NCBI GenBank assembly: GCA_035527515.1
Contig: DATLAJ010000057.1
Span: 1-64,000 of the forward strand
From: a bacterium
GTDB taxonomy: Bacteria > B130-G9
DNA length: 64,000 bases
Direction of reading: 5' to 3'
The position numbers were made by a program, and so were the translations under genes. This document shows positions 1 through 8,524 of the stretch, piece after piece (the first letter of the stretch is position 1; each line of letters begins with the position of its first letter). The notes under the pieces were generated by a model, which saw only the letters and a list, made by a program, of their open reading frames with translations, was not told where the DNA came from and did no database searches.

Positions 1-207
1 AGGGGATTTCTCGGTTGTCGCCCATTTCGATCCGCAGGTTGCACCTGCGGCTACTCAAATTATGCCCTTTCAGGGCATTCAGGCAATGCCGTCGAATTTC
101 ATCGACGCCGATTCTCAGGATTGGTGAGATTTTGTAGCCCATGACCCCTAATCCAAGCCCTGACTGCGAGCATCAAAGCGCCCAAATCGAGTGATTACGA
201 AAACTCC
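1..207 (-). repeat. 207-bp dispersed repeat, copy A (may continue beyond the window)
   Basis: This stretch matches, in reverse complement and with only scattered mismatches, the segment at 35732-35938. It contains small internal inverted repeats such as CCGCAGGTTGCACCTGCGG and CCCTTTCAGGG, so it could fold into several hairpins in a row. No protein is encoded. Its structured, gene-free character resembles a non-autonomous interspersed element. The match ends near 207, but the left end is cut by the window, so the true length is unknown. Confidence 0.8.
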
Positions 208-221
208 TCGTGATATTTGTC

Positions 222-251
222 TTGACAGCGGGGCGGTGAAACGCACAGAAT
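222..251 (+). promoter_or_regulatory. Possible sigma70-like promoter for the first propeller gene
   Basis: A perfect TTGACA at 222-227 is followed after 18 bp by CAGAAT, which matches the -10 consensus at four of six positions. It lies just outside the dispersed repeat and about 65 bp upstream of the start at 317. A TATAAA at 251 is too far from this -35 box. The -35 is good and the -10 weak, so this is a tentative call. Confidence 0.35.
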
Positions 252-316
252 ATAAACCGTAGTATAGAATGTTGGCCAATATCTAGTGCGTGGCAAAGGA
301 TTTAGGAGGCGGATAT

Positions 317-2953
317 ATGTATTTCTTGGTCTGGCGTCAAGTCCCCATCATTTTGCTTATAGCCCTTATTCTGGTTCCTCTGGGAGCGTTTGGGGCTCTC
401 ACTTGGCAGAGCGAGCCGTTCTGCGCCGGGCTTCACTACGATTCGCGTCATTCTGGTTTCTCGAGGCTTGAGGGGCCTGAGTATCCCGATGCGAACATCA
501 AGTGGTCTTATACCGCGGTCGGGATGGGCAAGATCAACTCCTCATGCGCGATTGGCCCAAGTGAGCCATACCTCGACACGGATGACAACGGTGTTTACGA
601 CGCGGGCGAGCCTTACGAAGACCTCAACGATAACGGCGTCTGGGACAATTGCATGATCGTGTTCACGAGCACCGGCGGGGTCTTCTACGTTCTGAACCCC
701 GATGGCACGTTGTTCTGGAGGTATGACGCCAATACTCCGATGGTCTCCTCTCCAGCGATTGGGCCAGGTGAGCCTTACCTCGATGCTAATTGCAATGGCT
801 GTTACGACATCGCGGAGCCGTTCACGGACGAGAACGGCAATGGGGTCTGGGACCCTGCCGAGCCGTTTTTGGACAAGAACCTCAATGGTGAATACGACGC
901 GGGCGAGCCGTTCACGGACCAGAGCGACAATGGTCAGTGGGACGACGCGGAGCCGTTTGTTGACACCAATGGTGACGGCGTCCGCAATCCCGCGGAGCCG
1001 TTCATCGATGAGAATGGCAATAACGCCCGAGACCGCTGCGTATTCTATTTCGGCGGGGACGACGGTCGGCTATACGCCATGTACAGCGAGATATGCGAGG
1101 AGCCTTACGTTGACCGTGACGGCAATGGCGAATACACTGATGGCGAGACCTTCATTGACTGGAACGGAAACGGCAAGTGGGACAGGGTCAGGATGAAATG
1201 GTCGGTCGCAACCGGAGGCAAGATCACTTCCTCGCCCGTCGTTAATGTGCAGGAGCCTTTCTGTGACCTAAACGGCAACAACTGGCATGATGCCGGCGAG
1301 CCCTTCCTGGACGTTTTTCAGGACCTTCAGTGGAACCCTGGCAGCGAGGAACCATATCAGGACCTCAACCGCAATGGCCGCTTCGACGGCGACTTTCCCG
1401 AGCCTTACATGGACGGAAATCACAATGGAAGGCATGATGGTGTTATGGTCTATGTCGGCTCCCACGATGGCCGCATCTATGGCGTGAGCCAATCAGGCAA
1501 GGTGATGTGGACTTACCGCACGGGCAGCTGGATCTCCTCTTCACCCGCCGTCAGCGTGGACGGCAAGGTCGTCTATTGCGGCTCGGACGACCATTACCTC
1601 TACGCAATCGACGGGGCGAACGGGTATCTGATCTGGCGTCGGTATCTCGGAAGTCCTGTGCACGCCTCGCCCGCGGTTGGCATAAACGGCAACATCTACA
1701 TTGGCTCAGACAGCCCCGATAACCGGCTCTTTGCCTTCGCCCCCGACGGCTCTCTGCTTTGGAGTCGCTCGGTTGGGACGTGGGTCCACTCCTCGCCGGC
1801 AATCAGCGTTTACGGCGACATCTATTGCGGGACGTATTACGACGGTCCCGGCCAAGAGCAGCCTTTAGGTAAGCTCTTCTCGGTTATGTCTAACGGGCGT
1901 GAATCGGGCTTTACGGAAGACCCGAACTTGCAGGGCATCACGTTGGGCAGCTGGGTTCAGTCGTCTCCGATGCTCGACGCGGACGGCAATATCTACATGA
2001 TTGGGGGGGACAACACGGTCTTCTCGCTCTCGATGGATGGCGTCATCATAGGCAGGATGTTCATCCCGACCGGCAGCGATCAGTTCCCCCAGAAGGGCGA
2101 ATACTGGATACGGCCCACGCCGGCCATAGGTCCGGACAGAACGCTTTACGTCGGCTGCTGGGACGGTGTGATGTATGCTCTCCAGAGAGATATCTATCCA
2201 TCATCCGACGAGCCCAACATCCTCATTGCCGGCTATATGGACAGCGAGGTCTCCGCATCAGCTGATAGTGTGCTAAAAGTCCGAGCGCTTGTTACCGATC
2301 CTGAGAACAACGTTGTGAACGTCTGGGTTCTCTACGAGGGCATCGACCTGGGATGGACGCTGGAGCGAGAGGGCTATGACGACGTAGCAGATGCGATGAT
2401 CTTCTCTAGTGAGTTCGTAATTCCCGCATCTTGCATCGACGCGACCAAGGCCTATGCTCTTCAGCTTGTAGCAGAGGATGCGGTCGGCAACAGGAGCCAG
2501 ATGTGGCCCAACTTCTTCATAACTAAGGAAGGCCATCTGCCAGCCAGCCTCGCACCGGATTGGCGGAGAACTCGCGCCATGGCGATCGAGGGCGCCGAAT
2601 ACACGCGCGCGGCCGGCGACTCAGCACCAATTGTCCTCATGGCCGGCAATCCGTACAGCAGGGTAACGTACGAGACCGGTGGGCGACTGTGCGTTGCGGC
2701 GCTCGTGACCGACCCCGATGGTATCTACGACATCGCCTCGGTAAGATGGAAGTATCATCCACTTGGCGTGTCGCAAGGCGTCGATATCACGCCTTACGCG
2801 ATTTATGGTCTCTACAAAGACGCGGTGCTCTACTACTACAGCCTCCAAATCAACCCTGGTGTTGAGCCGATCGCTCTGGAGAACTACATACTGGCGGTTG
2901 ACAAGGAAGGACATGCGAGCACTCAGTTCCCCGCGATTACCGTTGTGCCGTAG
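317..2953 (+). CDS. Secreted PQQ-type beta-propeller protein with calcium-loop-like minirepeats in its blades
   Basis: This 878-residue protein starts at an ATG with AGGAGG seven bases upstream; a GTG 27 bp earlier is in frame but less likely. An N-terminal hydrophobic segment (about residues 8-28) acts as a signal peptide or anchor. PQQ-like blades follow to about residue 640, with the usual SSPAIG / DG-x-LYA / G-x-LxW pattern. Four of the first blade loops are replaced by runs of about 15 residues of the form EP[Y/F]-x-D-x-N-x-NG-x-[Y/W]-D, 14 copies in all, resembling EF-hand or dockerin calcium loops. The C-terminus holds two Ig-like units that each begin with an [I/L]-[I/M]-A-G motif followed by TDP-[E/D]. 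The same unit ends the 1846-residue protein downstream. Probable role: an extracellular or outer-surface protein, possibly stabilised by calcium. Its ligand is unknown. Confidence 0.8.
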   Translation: MYFLVWRQVPIILLIALILVPLGAFGALTWQSEPFCAGLHYDSRHSGFSRLEGPEYPDANIKWSYTAVGMGKINSSCAIGPSEPYLDTDDNGVYDAGEPYEDLNDNGVWDNCMIVFTSTGGVFYVLNPDGTLFWRYDANTPMVSSPAIGPGEPYLDANCNGCYDIAEPFTDENGNGVWDPAEPFLDKNLNGEYDAGEPFTDQSDNGQWDDAEPFVDTNGDGVRNPAEPFIDENGNNARDRCVFYFGGDDGRLYAMYSEICEEPYVDRDGNGEYTDGETFIDWNGNGKWDRVRMKWSVATGGKITSSPVVNVQEPFCDLNGNNWHDAGEPFLDVFQDLQWNPGSEEPYQDLNRNGRFDGDFPEPYMDGNHNGRHDGVMVYVGSHDGRIYGVSQSGKVMWTYRTGSWISSSPAVSVDGKVVYCGSDDHYLYAIDGANGYLIWRRYLGSPVHASPAVGINGNIYIGSDSPDNRLFAFAPDGSLLWSRSVGTWVHSSPAISVYGDIYCGTYYDGPGQEQPLGKLFSVMSNGRESGFTEDPNLQGITLGSWVQSSPMLDADGNIYMIGGDNTVFSLSMDGVIIGRMFIPTGSDQFPQKGEYWIRPTPAIGPDRTLYVGCWDGVMYALQRDIYPSSDEPNILIAGYMDSEVSASADSVLKVRALVTDPENNVVNVWVLYEGIDLGWTLEREGYDDVADAMIFSSEFVIPASCIDATKAYALQLVAEDAVGNRSQMWPNFFITKEGHLPASLAPDWRRTRAMAIEGAEYTRAAGDSAPIVLMAGNPYSRVTYETGGRLCVAALVTDPDGIYDIASVRWKYHPLGVSQGVDITPYAIYGLYKDAVLYYYSLQINPGVEPIALENYILAVDKEGHASTQFPAITVVP
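563..1440 (+). repeat. Four clusters of 45-bp acidic minirepeats within the propeller gene
   Basis: Clusters lie at about 563-652, 770-1039, 1100-1185 and 1253-1440. The second has six units in a row, each 15 codons long with the pattern EPF-x-D-x-N-x-NG-x-[Y/W]-D-x2. The Asp/Asn spacing fits a calcium-binding loop. The clusters sit at the same structural position in successive propeller blades, just before the strand that reads [V/I]-[F/Y]-x-G. The DNA copies differ at many third codon positions, so the array is not freshly duplicated. Confidence 0.8.
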
Positions 2954-3070
2954 CTCTTTGCACAGCGGCGGCCGTGACATCAACAGGTGTGGCGAGGGTT
3001 GACTTCGCGATGACCGGCGCCTGAGGTTGACGGTTCAACGATTAGCTTATCACAATGGAGGAATGAGCCG

Positions 3071-6000
3071 ATGTGCAGAAATCGAGTTTTGATAGGTATG
3101 TTTTTTGTCCTCTTGCCGCTTGTGGTTTCTCTCGCCCAGCCCGCGCAAGTTGGCGAGTTTCGGGCGACTCAGGCAAGCGGGCCCCTGCTGGTGCAACAGA
3201 GTGCCCAAGACATTTTGGCAGACATTGATTGGAACGAGGTTATCTCAGAGCTAGACGCAGGCTTCGAGCAGGAGCCCCCCCTAACTCTCGACCCCGCCGA
3301 TGTCCTCTGGTATTTCAAGGCTGGCAACTGGATCGCCTGCAAGCCGCTCGTTGATGCAGACGGCTCGGTCTATTTCGGCTCTGGCGACGGCAACTTCTAC
3401 GCGCTCGACTCCTCTGGTAATGAAACTTGGAGATACAACGTAGGGGCGCCAATAGTCGCCGATCCAACCTTCGACAATCAGGACAGAATCATCTTCGGAG
3501 CGCTCGATGGCGCCCTTTACTGCCTCAATAAGGATGGCACGTTTGTCTTCAGCTACTGGACCGAGGGTCCCATCTTCTCTACGGCTTCCGTCGATCTTGA
3601 GGGGAACATCTACTTCGGGTCGGACGACTTCTATGTCTATAAACTGGATTCATCCGGCGAAATTCTTGGCAGATTTAAGACGGGCGGCTGGGTCGATAGC
3701 AGGCCGACGTTTCTCTCCGACGGCCGGCTTTCATTCTCCTCTTATGATGGTGTGGTCTATGTAGTTGATCAGGGTCTGAACGAGCTCGCAAGATACGAGA
3801 CTGATACTTGGCTCACTCGCGCCTTCAGTGTGGGGAACGACGACACCATCTACGCCGGCGGGATGGACGGCGTCCTATACGCCGTCGATCCGTCGGGCGC
3901 TCTCAAGTGGGAATTCGATACCGGTCGGGCCATCTTCTCGTCTCCGGTCGTAGTGGATACGGGCGTGTTCTTTGGCAGTAATGGGGGTGTTTTCTACAGC
4001 GTTGACGTCGTCTCTGGAAACCAGAGGTGGAGGTATAGCATCTCATCGATCGAGATCATCTCGAGTCCGCCGGCTCTCGGACCAGACAGTGCCGTTTATT
4101 TCGGCGTAAGCAACCACAAGGTTTACGGCCTTTCGCTGGCTTCTGAGCCTCCATGGTCTTTCGATACAGGCGTTGAGATCGACGGGACTGCATTGACCGG
4201 CAAGCCTATCCTGGGTGGTATCACAATGACGGACGACGGCGTCGCCTACTTCGGGAACTGTGGAGGTGTTCTCTTCGCGGTCGATACGAACATGAGACGA
4301 ACCTCTTTCCCAGACCGCCACTCTTTGGATGCCTGCGCGTTCGGCGCCTCCCCCGCACGACTCGAAAGGCTCACGGATTCTCCCGTTCACTTCGACGGAG
4401 TAGAAATGAAGCGTGGGCGCCGTCTGCCGTCTGCTGAGCCCAACGCGGTCGATATGGCTCTCAAGACGATGTGTATGAGCCGTAAGTCTCTCGACAGGCC
4501 GACGGAGGGTTACTACGGCCCGTATCCCTACATCGAGAAGTGCGTCCTGAGTATAACTGAAGAGGTCCTTGACGACGCTTTCGCTGGGCCGCCTTTCGCC
4601 AAGGAACTTACCGATCAGATTATGTTCGCGGACCAGGAGCTGCAGGAATACGTCCTGACGGCTGCGTCGCCGCTTGGCCCCACTGTCCTACCCGCCAACT
4701 ACGACCACTTCCTTTCCGACACGCCGCTTCAGGACGCGATCGTTCAGATTTATAGCCGCAATCACGAGACGCTTTCGCCCTCGCAACGTGACGAGCTGGC
4801 CGCGCAGGCCGGTCACCTCTCTTTAGAGCTCCGCAAGGCGATGGCCATGGTTCTCTTCGCGATGAACGACGCCTCCGCTAGGCTGGACAGCGCTTTTGCC
4901 GGAGTTACGCCCAACATGAGGAGCCAGATATACACCAACGTCCTGAACGCCTACGCGCTCTGTTACTACAATGGCTCGTTCCTGAGCGGCGTGTTTGACG
5001 AATGGCTTGACCACGTTGACTTCGAGCAGCTCTTGAATGCTGGCGCTACGCTTCTGTCCGGCGTCAGGCGCGCCGAGGACTTCTTCGGCAGTGTCTATGA
5101 CTCGTCAACCGAGCCGATTCTCTTCAGGTTCGACACTCCCATCGGCTTCGTCATGGTGGGTGGAGCTGGGGAGAACCTCTTCGACAGCACCACGAACGGC
5201 GTGCGCGAGAGGAATGCGCTTTTAGTCGATATCGGCGGAAACGATGTTTATTATGGCCGAACGGCCGGTGCGGCTGGGGATGATACTCCGATTTCCGTCA
5301 GCATCGACCTCTCAGGGGACGACACTTACGAATCGGCCAGCGACGGCTGCCAGGGGTGGGGGCTCTTCGGGATCGGCGTTCTGATAGATGCTTTCGGGGA
5401 CGACACGTATATCGCGCAGAACCACTGCCAGGGCGCGTCCACATTCGGGATCGGTGTTCTTCAGGACATGTATGGTGATGACATCTTTCTGGGCAAGGAG
5501 ATGTCCCAGGGCGCCGCCGCATGTGGAATCGGGCTTCTGAGCAACGAATCGGGCAACGACATCTACTTCTCGCCCGAGTACAGCCAGGGCTTCGGGTTCA
5601 CGTTTGGCTCAGGTGTCCTTCGCGACAGGGAGGGCGATGATTACTACTTCATCGGTGGCACCGATGTCGATTTCAGAGAGGGCACGGCCGGCCAGGAACG
5701 CTACGTCTGCATGGGTCAGGGCTTCGGATTCGGTCCGCGACGCGATGAAGAGGGTTGGCAAGGCGCGGGCGGCATCGGCATTCTCACGGATGGCGCTGGC
5801 AATGACTACTACCTCGGCGACTACTTCGCTCAAGGTTCTAGCTACTGGTTCTCGACAGGTATCCTCGACGACAAGGCCGGCGACGACGTCTATGTGGCGA
5901 GGCGCTATTCTATCGGCGCAGGTATCCACAACAGCGTCGGCATTCTCGTTGACGAGGCGGGCAACGACGAATACTGGAGCTGGATAGTTGGGATCGGTCA

Positions 6001-6331
6001 CGGGCTCGACGCCTCGGTCGGCATTGTGGTTGACGTGATGGGCGACGATTACTACTCCGCCAAGGGCTGGTATGCTATGGGCCACGGGGGCGACGGCGTT
6101 GGCGTCCTGCTCGACAATGCCGGCAATGACCTCTATAGCCAGATCGATGTTGCGTGCCTGGGGTATGCCGGACCTTACGATAGAGGGCTTCGCCGGCCGC
6201 TTGGGATATTCATCGACGCCGATGGCGAAGACGCCTACACAACGAAGGGAAACAACAGGTGCTGGGTGGCGGATGAGACCGGCGTGGGCATTGACATGTC
6301 CGGCGGAGATACCGGCTGCCTGATGCCGTGA
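3071..6331 (+). CDS. Secreted PQQ-propeller protein with C-terminal G[N/D]D-x-Y repeat domain
   Basis: The start ATG has GGAGG nine bases upstream, and the gene lies 117 bp after the previous propeller gene on the same strand. The protein has 1086 residues. A signal peptide ends near residue 22 (LAQPAQ). Residues 75-425 form seven or eight PQQ-like blades of the pattern SSPVV / GVFFGSNGG / LKWEFDTG. A helical segment of about 290 residues with no recognised domain follows. From about residue 717 to the end there are 12-13 repeats of about 22-35 residues with the core G[N/D]D-x-[Y/F], then QG, then GIG[V/I]L-x-D-x2-G. These resemble an acidic beta-solenoid but lack the GGxGxDxUx nonapeptide of RTX toxins. 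Likely extracellular; ligand unknown. Confidence 0.8.
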   Translation: MCRNRVLIGMFFVLLPLVVSLAQPAQVGEFRATQASGPLLVQQSAQDILADIDWNEVISELDAGFEQEPPLTLDPADVLWYFKAGNWIACKPLVDADGSVYFGSGDGNFYALDSSGNETWRYNVGAPIVADPTFDNQDRIIFGALDGALYCLNKDGTFVFSYWTEGPIFSTASVDLEGNIYFGSDDFYVYKLDSSGEILGRFKTGGWVDSRPTFLSDGRLSFSSYDGVVYVVDQGLNELARYETDTWLTRAFSVGNDDTIYAGGMDGVLYAVDPSGALKWEFDTGRAIFSSPVVVDTGVFFGSNGGVFYSVDVVSGNQRWRYSISSIEIISSPPALGPDSAVYFGVSNHKVYGLSLASEPPWSFDTGVEIDGTALTGKPILGGITMTDDGVAYFGNCGGVLFAVDTNMRRTSFPDRHSLDACAFGASPARLERLTDSPVHFDGVEMKRGRRLPSAEPNAVDMALKTMCMSRKSLDRPTEGYYGPYPYIEKCVLSITEEVLDDAFAGPPFAKELTDQIMFADQELQEYVLTAASPLGPTVLPANYDHFLSDTPLQDAIVQIYSRNHETLSPSQRDELAAQAGHLSLELRKAMAMVLFAMNDASARLDSAFAGVTPNMRSQIYTNVLNAYALCYYNGSFLSGVFDEWLDHVDFEQLLNAGATLLSGVRRAEDFFGSVYDSSTEPILFRFDTPIGFVMVGGAGENLFDSTTNGVRERNALLVDIGGNDVYYGRTAGAAGDDTPISVSIDLSGDDTYESASDGCQGWGLFGIGVLIDAFGDDTYIAQNHCQGASTFGIGVLQDMYGDDIFLGKEMSQGAAACGIGLLSNESGNDIYFSPEYSQGFGFTFGSGVLRDREGDDYYFIGGTDVDFREGTAGQERYVCMGQGFGFGPRRDEEGWQGAGGIGILTDGAGNDYYLGDYFAQGSSYWFSTGILDDKAGDDVYVARRYSIGAGIHNSVGILVDEAGNDEYWSWIVGIGHGLDASVGIVVDVMGDDYYSAKGWYAMGHGGDGVGVLLDNAGNDLYSQIDVACLGYAGPYDRGLRRPLGIFIDADGEDAYTTKGNNRCWVADETGVGIDMSGGDTGCLMP

Positions 6332-6401
6332 ATCGCCCTTCGGTGTTTAGGTGCTCAAGTCCCATCTCTGGTGCTTGCGAAGATAAGAAGGAGCTGACGC
6401 T

Positions 6402-7604
6402 ATGAAACAAGAAAGCCCGTTCACACCGGGTAGCCCGGTGCCCTATGAGTTCTTCGTTGGTCGGCAAAAGGAGATTGAAGAGATCCTCACCTCTGTCAGG
6501 CGGGCTGCATCCGGGAGGCAGCAGAACGTTTTCTTGGTCGGCGAAAGAGGGATAGGTAAGAGCTCGCTTGCCCACTACGTGAGAGACCTGGCTGTCAAAC
6601 AGTACAACTTCCTGACCGTTCACGTTCTCTTGGGCGGAGTAACTACTCTAGAAGAACTTGTCCGGAGGGTGTTCGAGCGAATCGCTAATGAAGCTCATGC
6701 TCGACGCTGGTTCGAGAAGATTAGCGATGTATTCGGGGGCCGCATACAACAAGTGGGGTTTTTTGCCGTTTCCCTAGGTTTCAATGCACCCGAGAGTGAT
6801 CTATCTCACCTGGTTAGAGATTTTCCGGAGGCTATCAACAAAATCAACGAGAAGATAAAAGATAAAATAAAGGGCATTCTTGTCGTTCTGGACGACATAA
6901 ACGGGATTTGCAAGAAGGACGATTTCGCAAATTGGTACAAAAGCTGTGTGGACCACATAGCGCTCCATTATAGGGGTTTCCCCGTGCTCATCATGCCGGT
7001 CGCGATACCGGAGATCAGACTCAGGCTAGGGGAACAACAGCCTTCGCTTATGAGAGTTTTCAAGGTGGTGGAGATAGAAGGACTCTCTGATGATGAGGTG
7101 AGAGCCTTTTTAACGAGAGCATTTGAGAGTGTCGGCGTCAAGGCATCCAGCGAAGTGATTGGGGTGATGGTCTCCTATTCAGGTGGGCTACCGATTGTCA
7201 TGCAGGAGATCGGCGACGCCGTATTCACGGCGAACAAGGATGATCTCATAGACGAAGACGACTCAATAAAGGGACTGATGACCGCCGCCGAGACAATGGG
7301 GCAGAAGTATCTCGAGCCGAGGGTCTATCAAGCAATTCGTAGCAAGCGTTATCGCTCAATCTTGCGAAAACTGGGGAGCCTGCGTCCCTTGGCCCATTTC
7401 AAGAAAGCAGAGATTCAAAGTAAGCTGAATGTAGATGAGAAGAAGGTTCTCCATAACTTTCTGAGAAGGATGAGAGAATTAGGCGTCGTTCTTCAGGATA
7501 AGGAAAGGGAACGAGGCTGGTATAAGTTCACGAACCCTCTTTATCCGCTTTACATCTCGATGGAAGGAATCCGCTACCGCGAGCGCCCCCGGAATAGGAG
7601 ATAA
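6402..7604 (+). CDS. AAA+ family ATPase (AAA_16/ORC-like) with C-terminal winged helix
   Basis: This 400-residue protein has no signal peptide and is probably cytoplasmic. It opens with FVGRQKEIEEI, the region that precedes the P-loop in AAA_16/ORC-type ATPases. A Walker A motif GERGIGKSS lies near residue 47 and a Walker B-like ILVVLDDI near 158. The last 80 residues contain a probable winged-helix DNA-binding segment (KKAEIQSKLNVDEKKVLHNF) and a KFTNPLYPLY tail, as in archaeal-type ATPases. The start has AAGGAG nine bases upstream. Its DNA looks richer in A and T than the propeller genes on either side, which may mean separate acquisition. Target and partner are unknown; no partner gene is adjacent. 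Confidence 0.75.
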   Translation: MKQESPFTPGSPVPYEFFVGRQKEIEEILTSVRRAASGRQQNVFLVGERGIGKSSLAHYVRDLAVKQYNFLTVHVLLGGVTTLEELVRRVFERIANEAHARRWFEKISDVFGGRIQQVGFFAVSLGFNAPESDLSHLVRDFPEAINKINEKIKDKIKGILVVLDDINGICKKDDFANWYKSCVDHIALHYRGFPVLIMPVAIPEIRLRLGEQQPSLMRVFKVVEIEGLSDDEVRAFLTRAFESVGVKASSEVIGVMVSYSGGLPIVMQEIGDAVFTANKDDLIDEDDSIKGLMTAAETMGQKYLEPRVYQAIRSKRYRSILRKLGSLRPLAHFKKAEIQSKLNVDEKKVLHNFLRRMRELGVVLQDKERERGWYKFTNPLYPLYISMEGIRYRERPRNRR

Positions 7605-7621
7605 TAGAGCAAAATGTCCAT

Positions 7622-7738
7622 CACAGAGACACAGAGAGCACAGAGAAGAACCTAGCAGATCATGCAGCTGGCATCATGTTCTCTGAGCCTTTTGCGTTCA
7701 TTAGTGGCGGCGCTCTCTTTCCTCTCTGCGCCCCTGTG
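7622..7738. repeat. Small MITE-like element with imperfect terminal inverted repeats
   Basis: The left end (7622-7639) and the reverse complement of the right end (7721-7738) match at 15 of 18 positions; both begin CACAG and continue as purine-rich CAGAGAG-type sequence. The 117-bp element fills most of the gap between the ATPase and the SpoVG-like gene and encodes nothing convincing. The CACAGAGACACAGAG wording resembles intergenic repeats I associate with uncultured bacterial genomes, a recollection I cannot verify here. Confidence 0.45.
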
Positions 7739-7800
7739 GCGCAGGCTCAGAAATTGAAGGCATCTTGACTGAGGCGGCGAGAACGGGGTATAACCGAGGC

Positions 7801-8076
7801 GTGGAAGTCAGCGACGTCAGGGTTTATCCGTTCGAGTCTAAAGAGGGAGCGAGCCAGGTTCACGCCTACGCGGATGTAACCTTTGACGGGGAGCTCTTGG
7901 TCAAGGGCTTCAAGGTGGTGATCAAGCCCAATGGGGCGCTGTTCGTGGGCTATCCCTCCGCGAGGCAGCAGGGCGGCGAGTTTGTGCCGACCGTGGCCGC
8001 GCTTTCGCCCGAGCTGAGGAGCAAGATACGCGAGGCTGTCGTGGCCAAGTACAGGGAGTATTTTCCGAAGGAGTAG
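7801..8076 (+). CDS. spoVG: SpoVG family protein
   Basis: The 91-residue protein matches the SpoVG pattern: VEVSDVRVYPF at the start, a central strand KGFKVVIKPNGALFVGYPS with the family's G-x-LFV-x-[M/Y]PS core, and a tail ending in LRSKIREAVVAKYREYF. SpoVG proteins are small nucleic-acid-binding regulators, known for effects on septation and on virulence or sporulation genes in Gram-positives and present in many other bacteria. I chose the GTG at 7801 because homologues begin at ME-V-[T/S]-DVR. A TTG at 7765 with GAAGG upstream would add 12 residues and is possible. Its target here is unknown, and it seems unrelated to its neighbours. Confidence 0.75.
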   Translation: MEVSDVRVYPFESKEGASQVHAYADVTFDGELLVKGFKVVIKPNGALFVGYPSARQQGGEFVPTVAALSPELRSKIREAVVAKYREYFPKE

Positions 8077-8154
8077 GCAATGCGCTGGCGCAGGCTAACG
8101 TCGAAAACAGATTGTGGGACGAGGTTTTAAGCACGGCTTGGAGGGTGAGGTGCC

Positions 8155-8523
8155 ATGTTCGAGTTGACCGTCAGGAGCTCGTTTGCGGCGGCCCATCGAT
8201 TGCGGGAATACGACGGCAAGTGCGAGAACCTGCACGGGCATAACTGGGTGGTCGAGGTGCGGGTGCGGGCAGAATCGCTGAACGACATTGGGCTTGCGAT
8301 AGACTTCAAGGACCTCAAGGCTGCGACTGACGCGGTTTTGGACCGCTTGGACCACAAGCTCCTAAACGATGTTGAGCCGTTCAAAGAGATGAACCCCTCA
8401 AGCGAGAACATCGCTCGGTGGATTTTTGAGTCTCTGAAGGAGCGTTTAGGCGGCCTAGTCGTCGGCCTGCGAGAGGTCTCGGTCTGGGAGAACCCCAATT
8501 GCTGCGCTACGTATTGGGAATGA
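8155..8523 (+). CDS. queD: 6-carboxy-5,6,7,8-tetrahydropterin synthase / PTPS family (QueD)
   Basis: The 122-residue length fits the family. The zinc ligands are visible as the His of FAAAH near residue 14 and the two His of LHGHNW near 27 and 29. The catalytic Cys of KCENLHGH and the LDHKLLND motif are in place, and the C-terminal VWENP motif contributes the pterin-binding Glu. QueD converts dihydroneopterin triphosphate to 6-carboxytetrahydropterin for queuosine and other 7-deazaguanines. No queC, queE or queF is adjacent. A GGAGGGTGAGG tract directly precedes the ATG. The gene stops one base before the next start, so the two may be co-transcribed. That matters because deazaguanine enzymes sometimes neighbour nucleases that use DNA modification, though I see no other support for that here. 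Confidence 0.88.
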   Translation: MFELTVRSSFAAAHRLREYDGKCENLHGHNWVVEVRVRAESLNDIGLAIDFKDLKAATDAVLDRLDHKLLNDVEPFKEMNPSSENIARWIFESLKERLGGLVVGLREVSVWENPNCCATYWE

Positions 8524-8524
8524 G

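Noticed and set aside
5219-6331. RTX-type calcium-binding toxin repeats
   Set aside because: The repeats have GDD/GND-x-Y cores at intervals of about 22-35 residues and lack the GGxGxDxUx nonapeptide.
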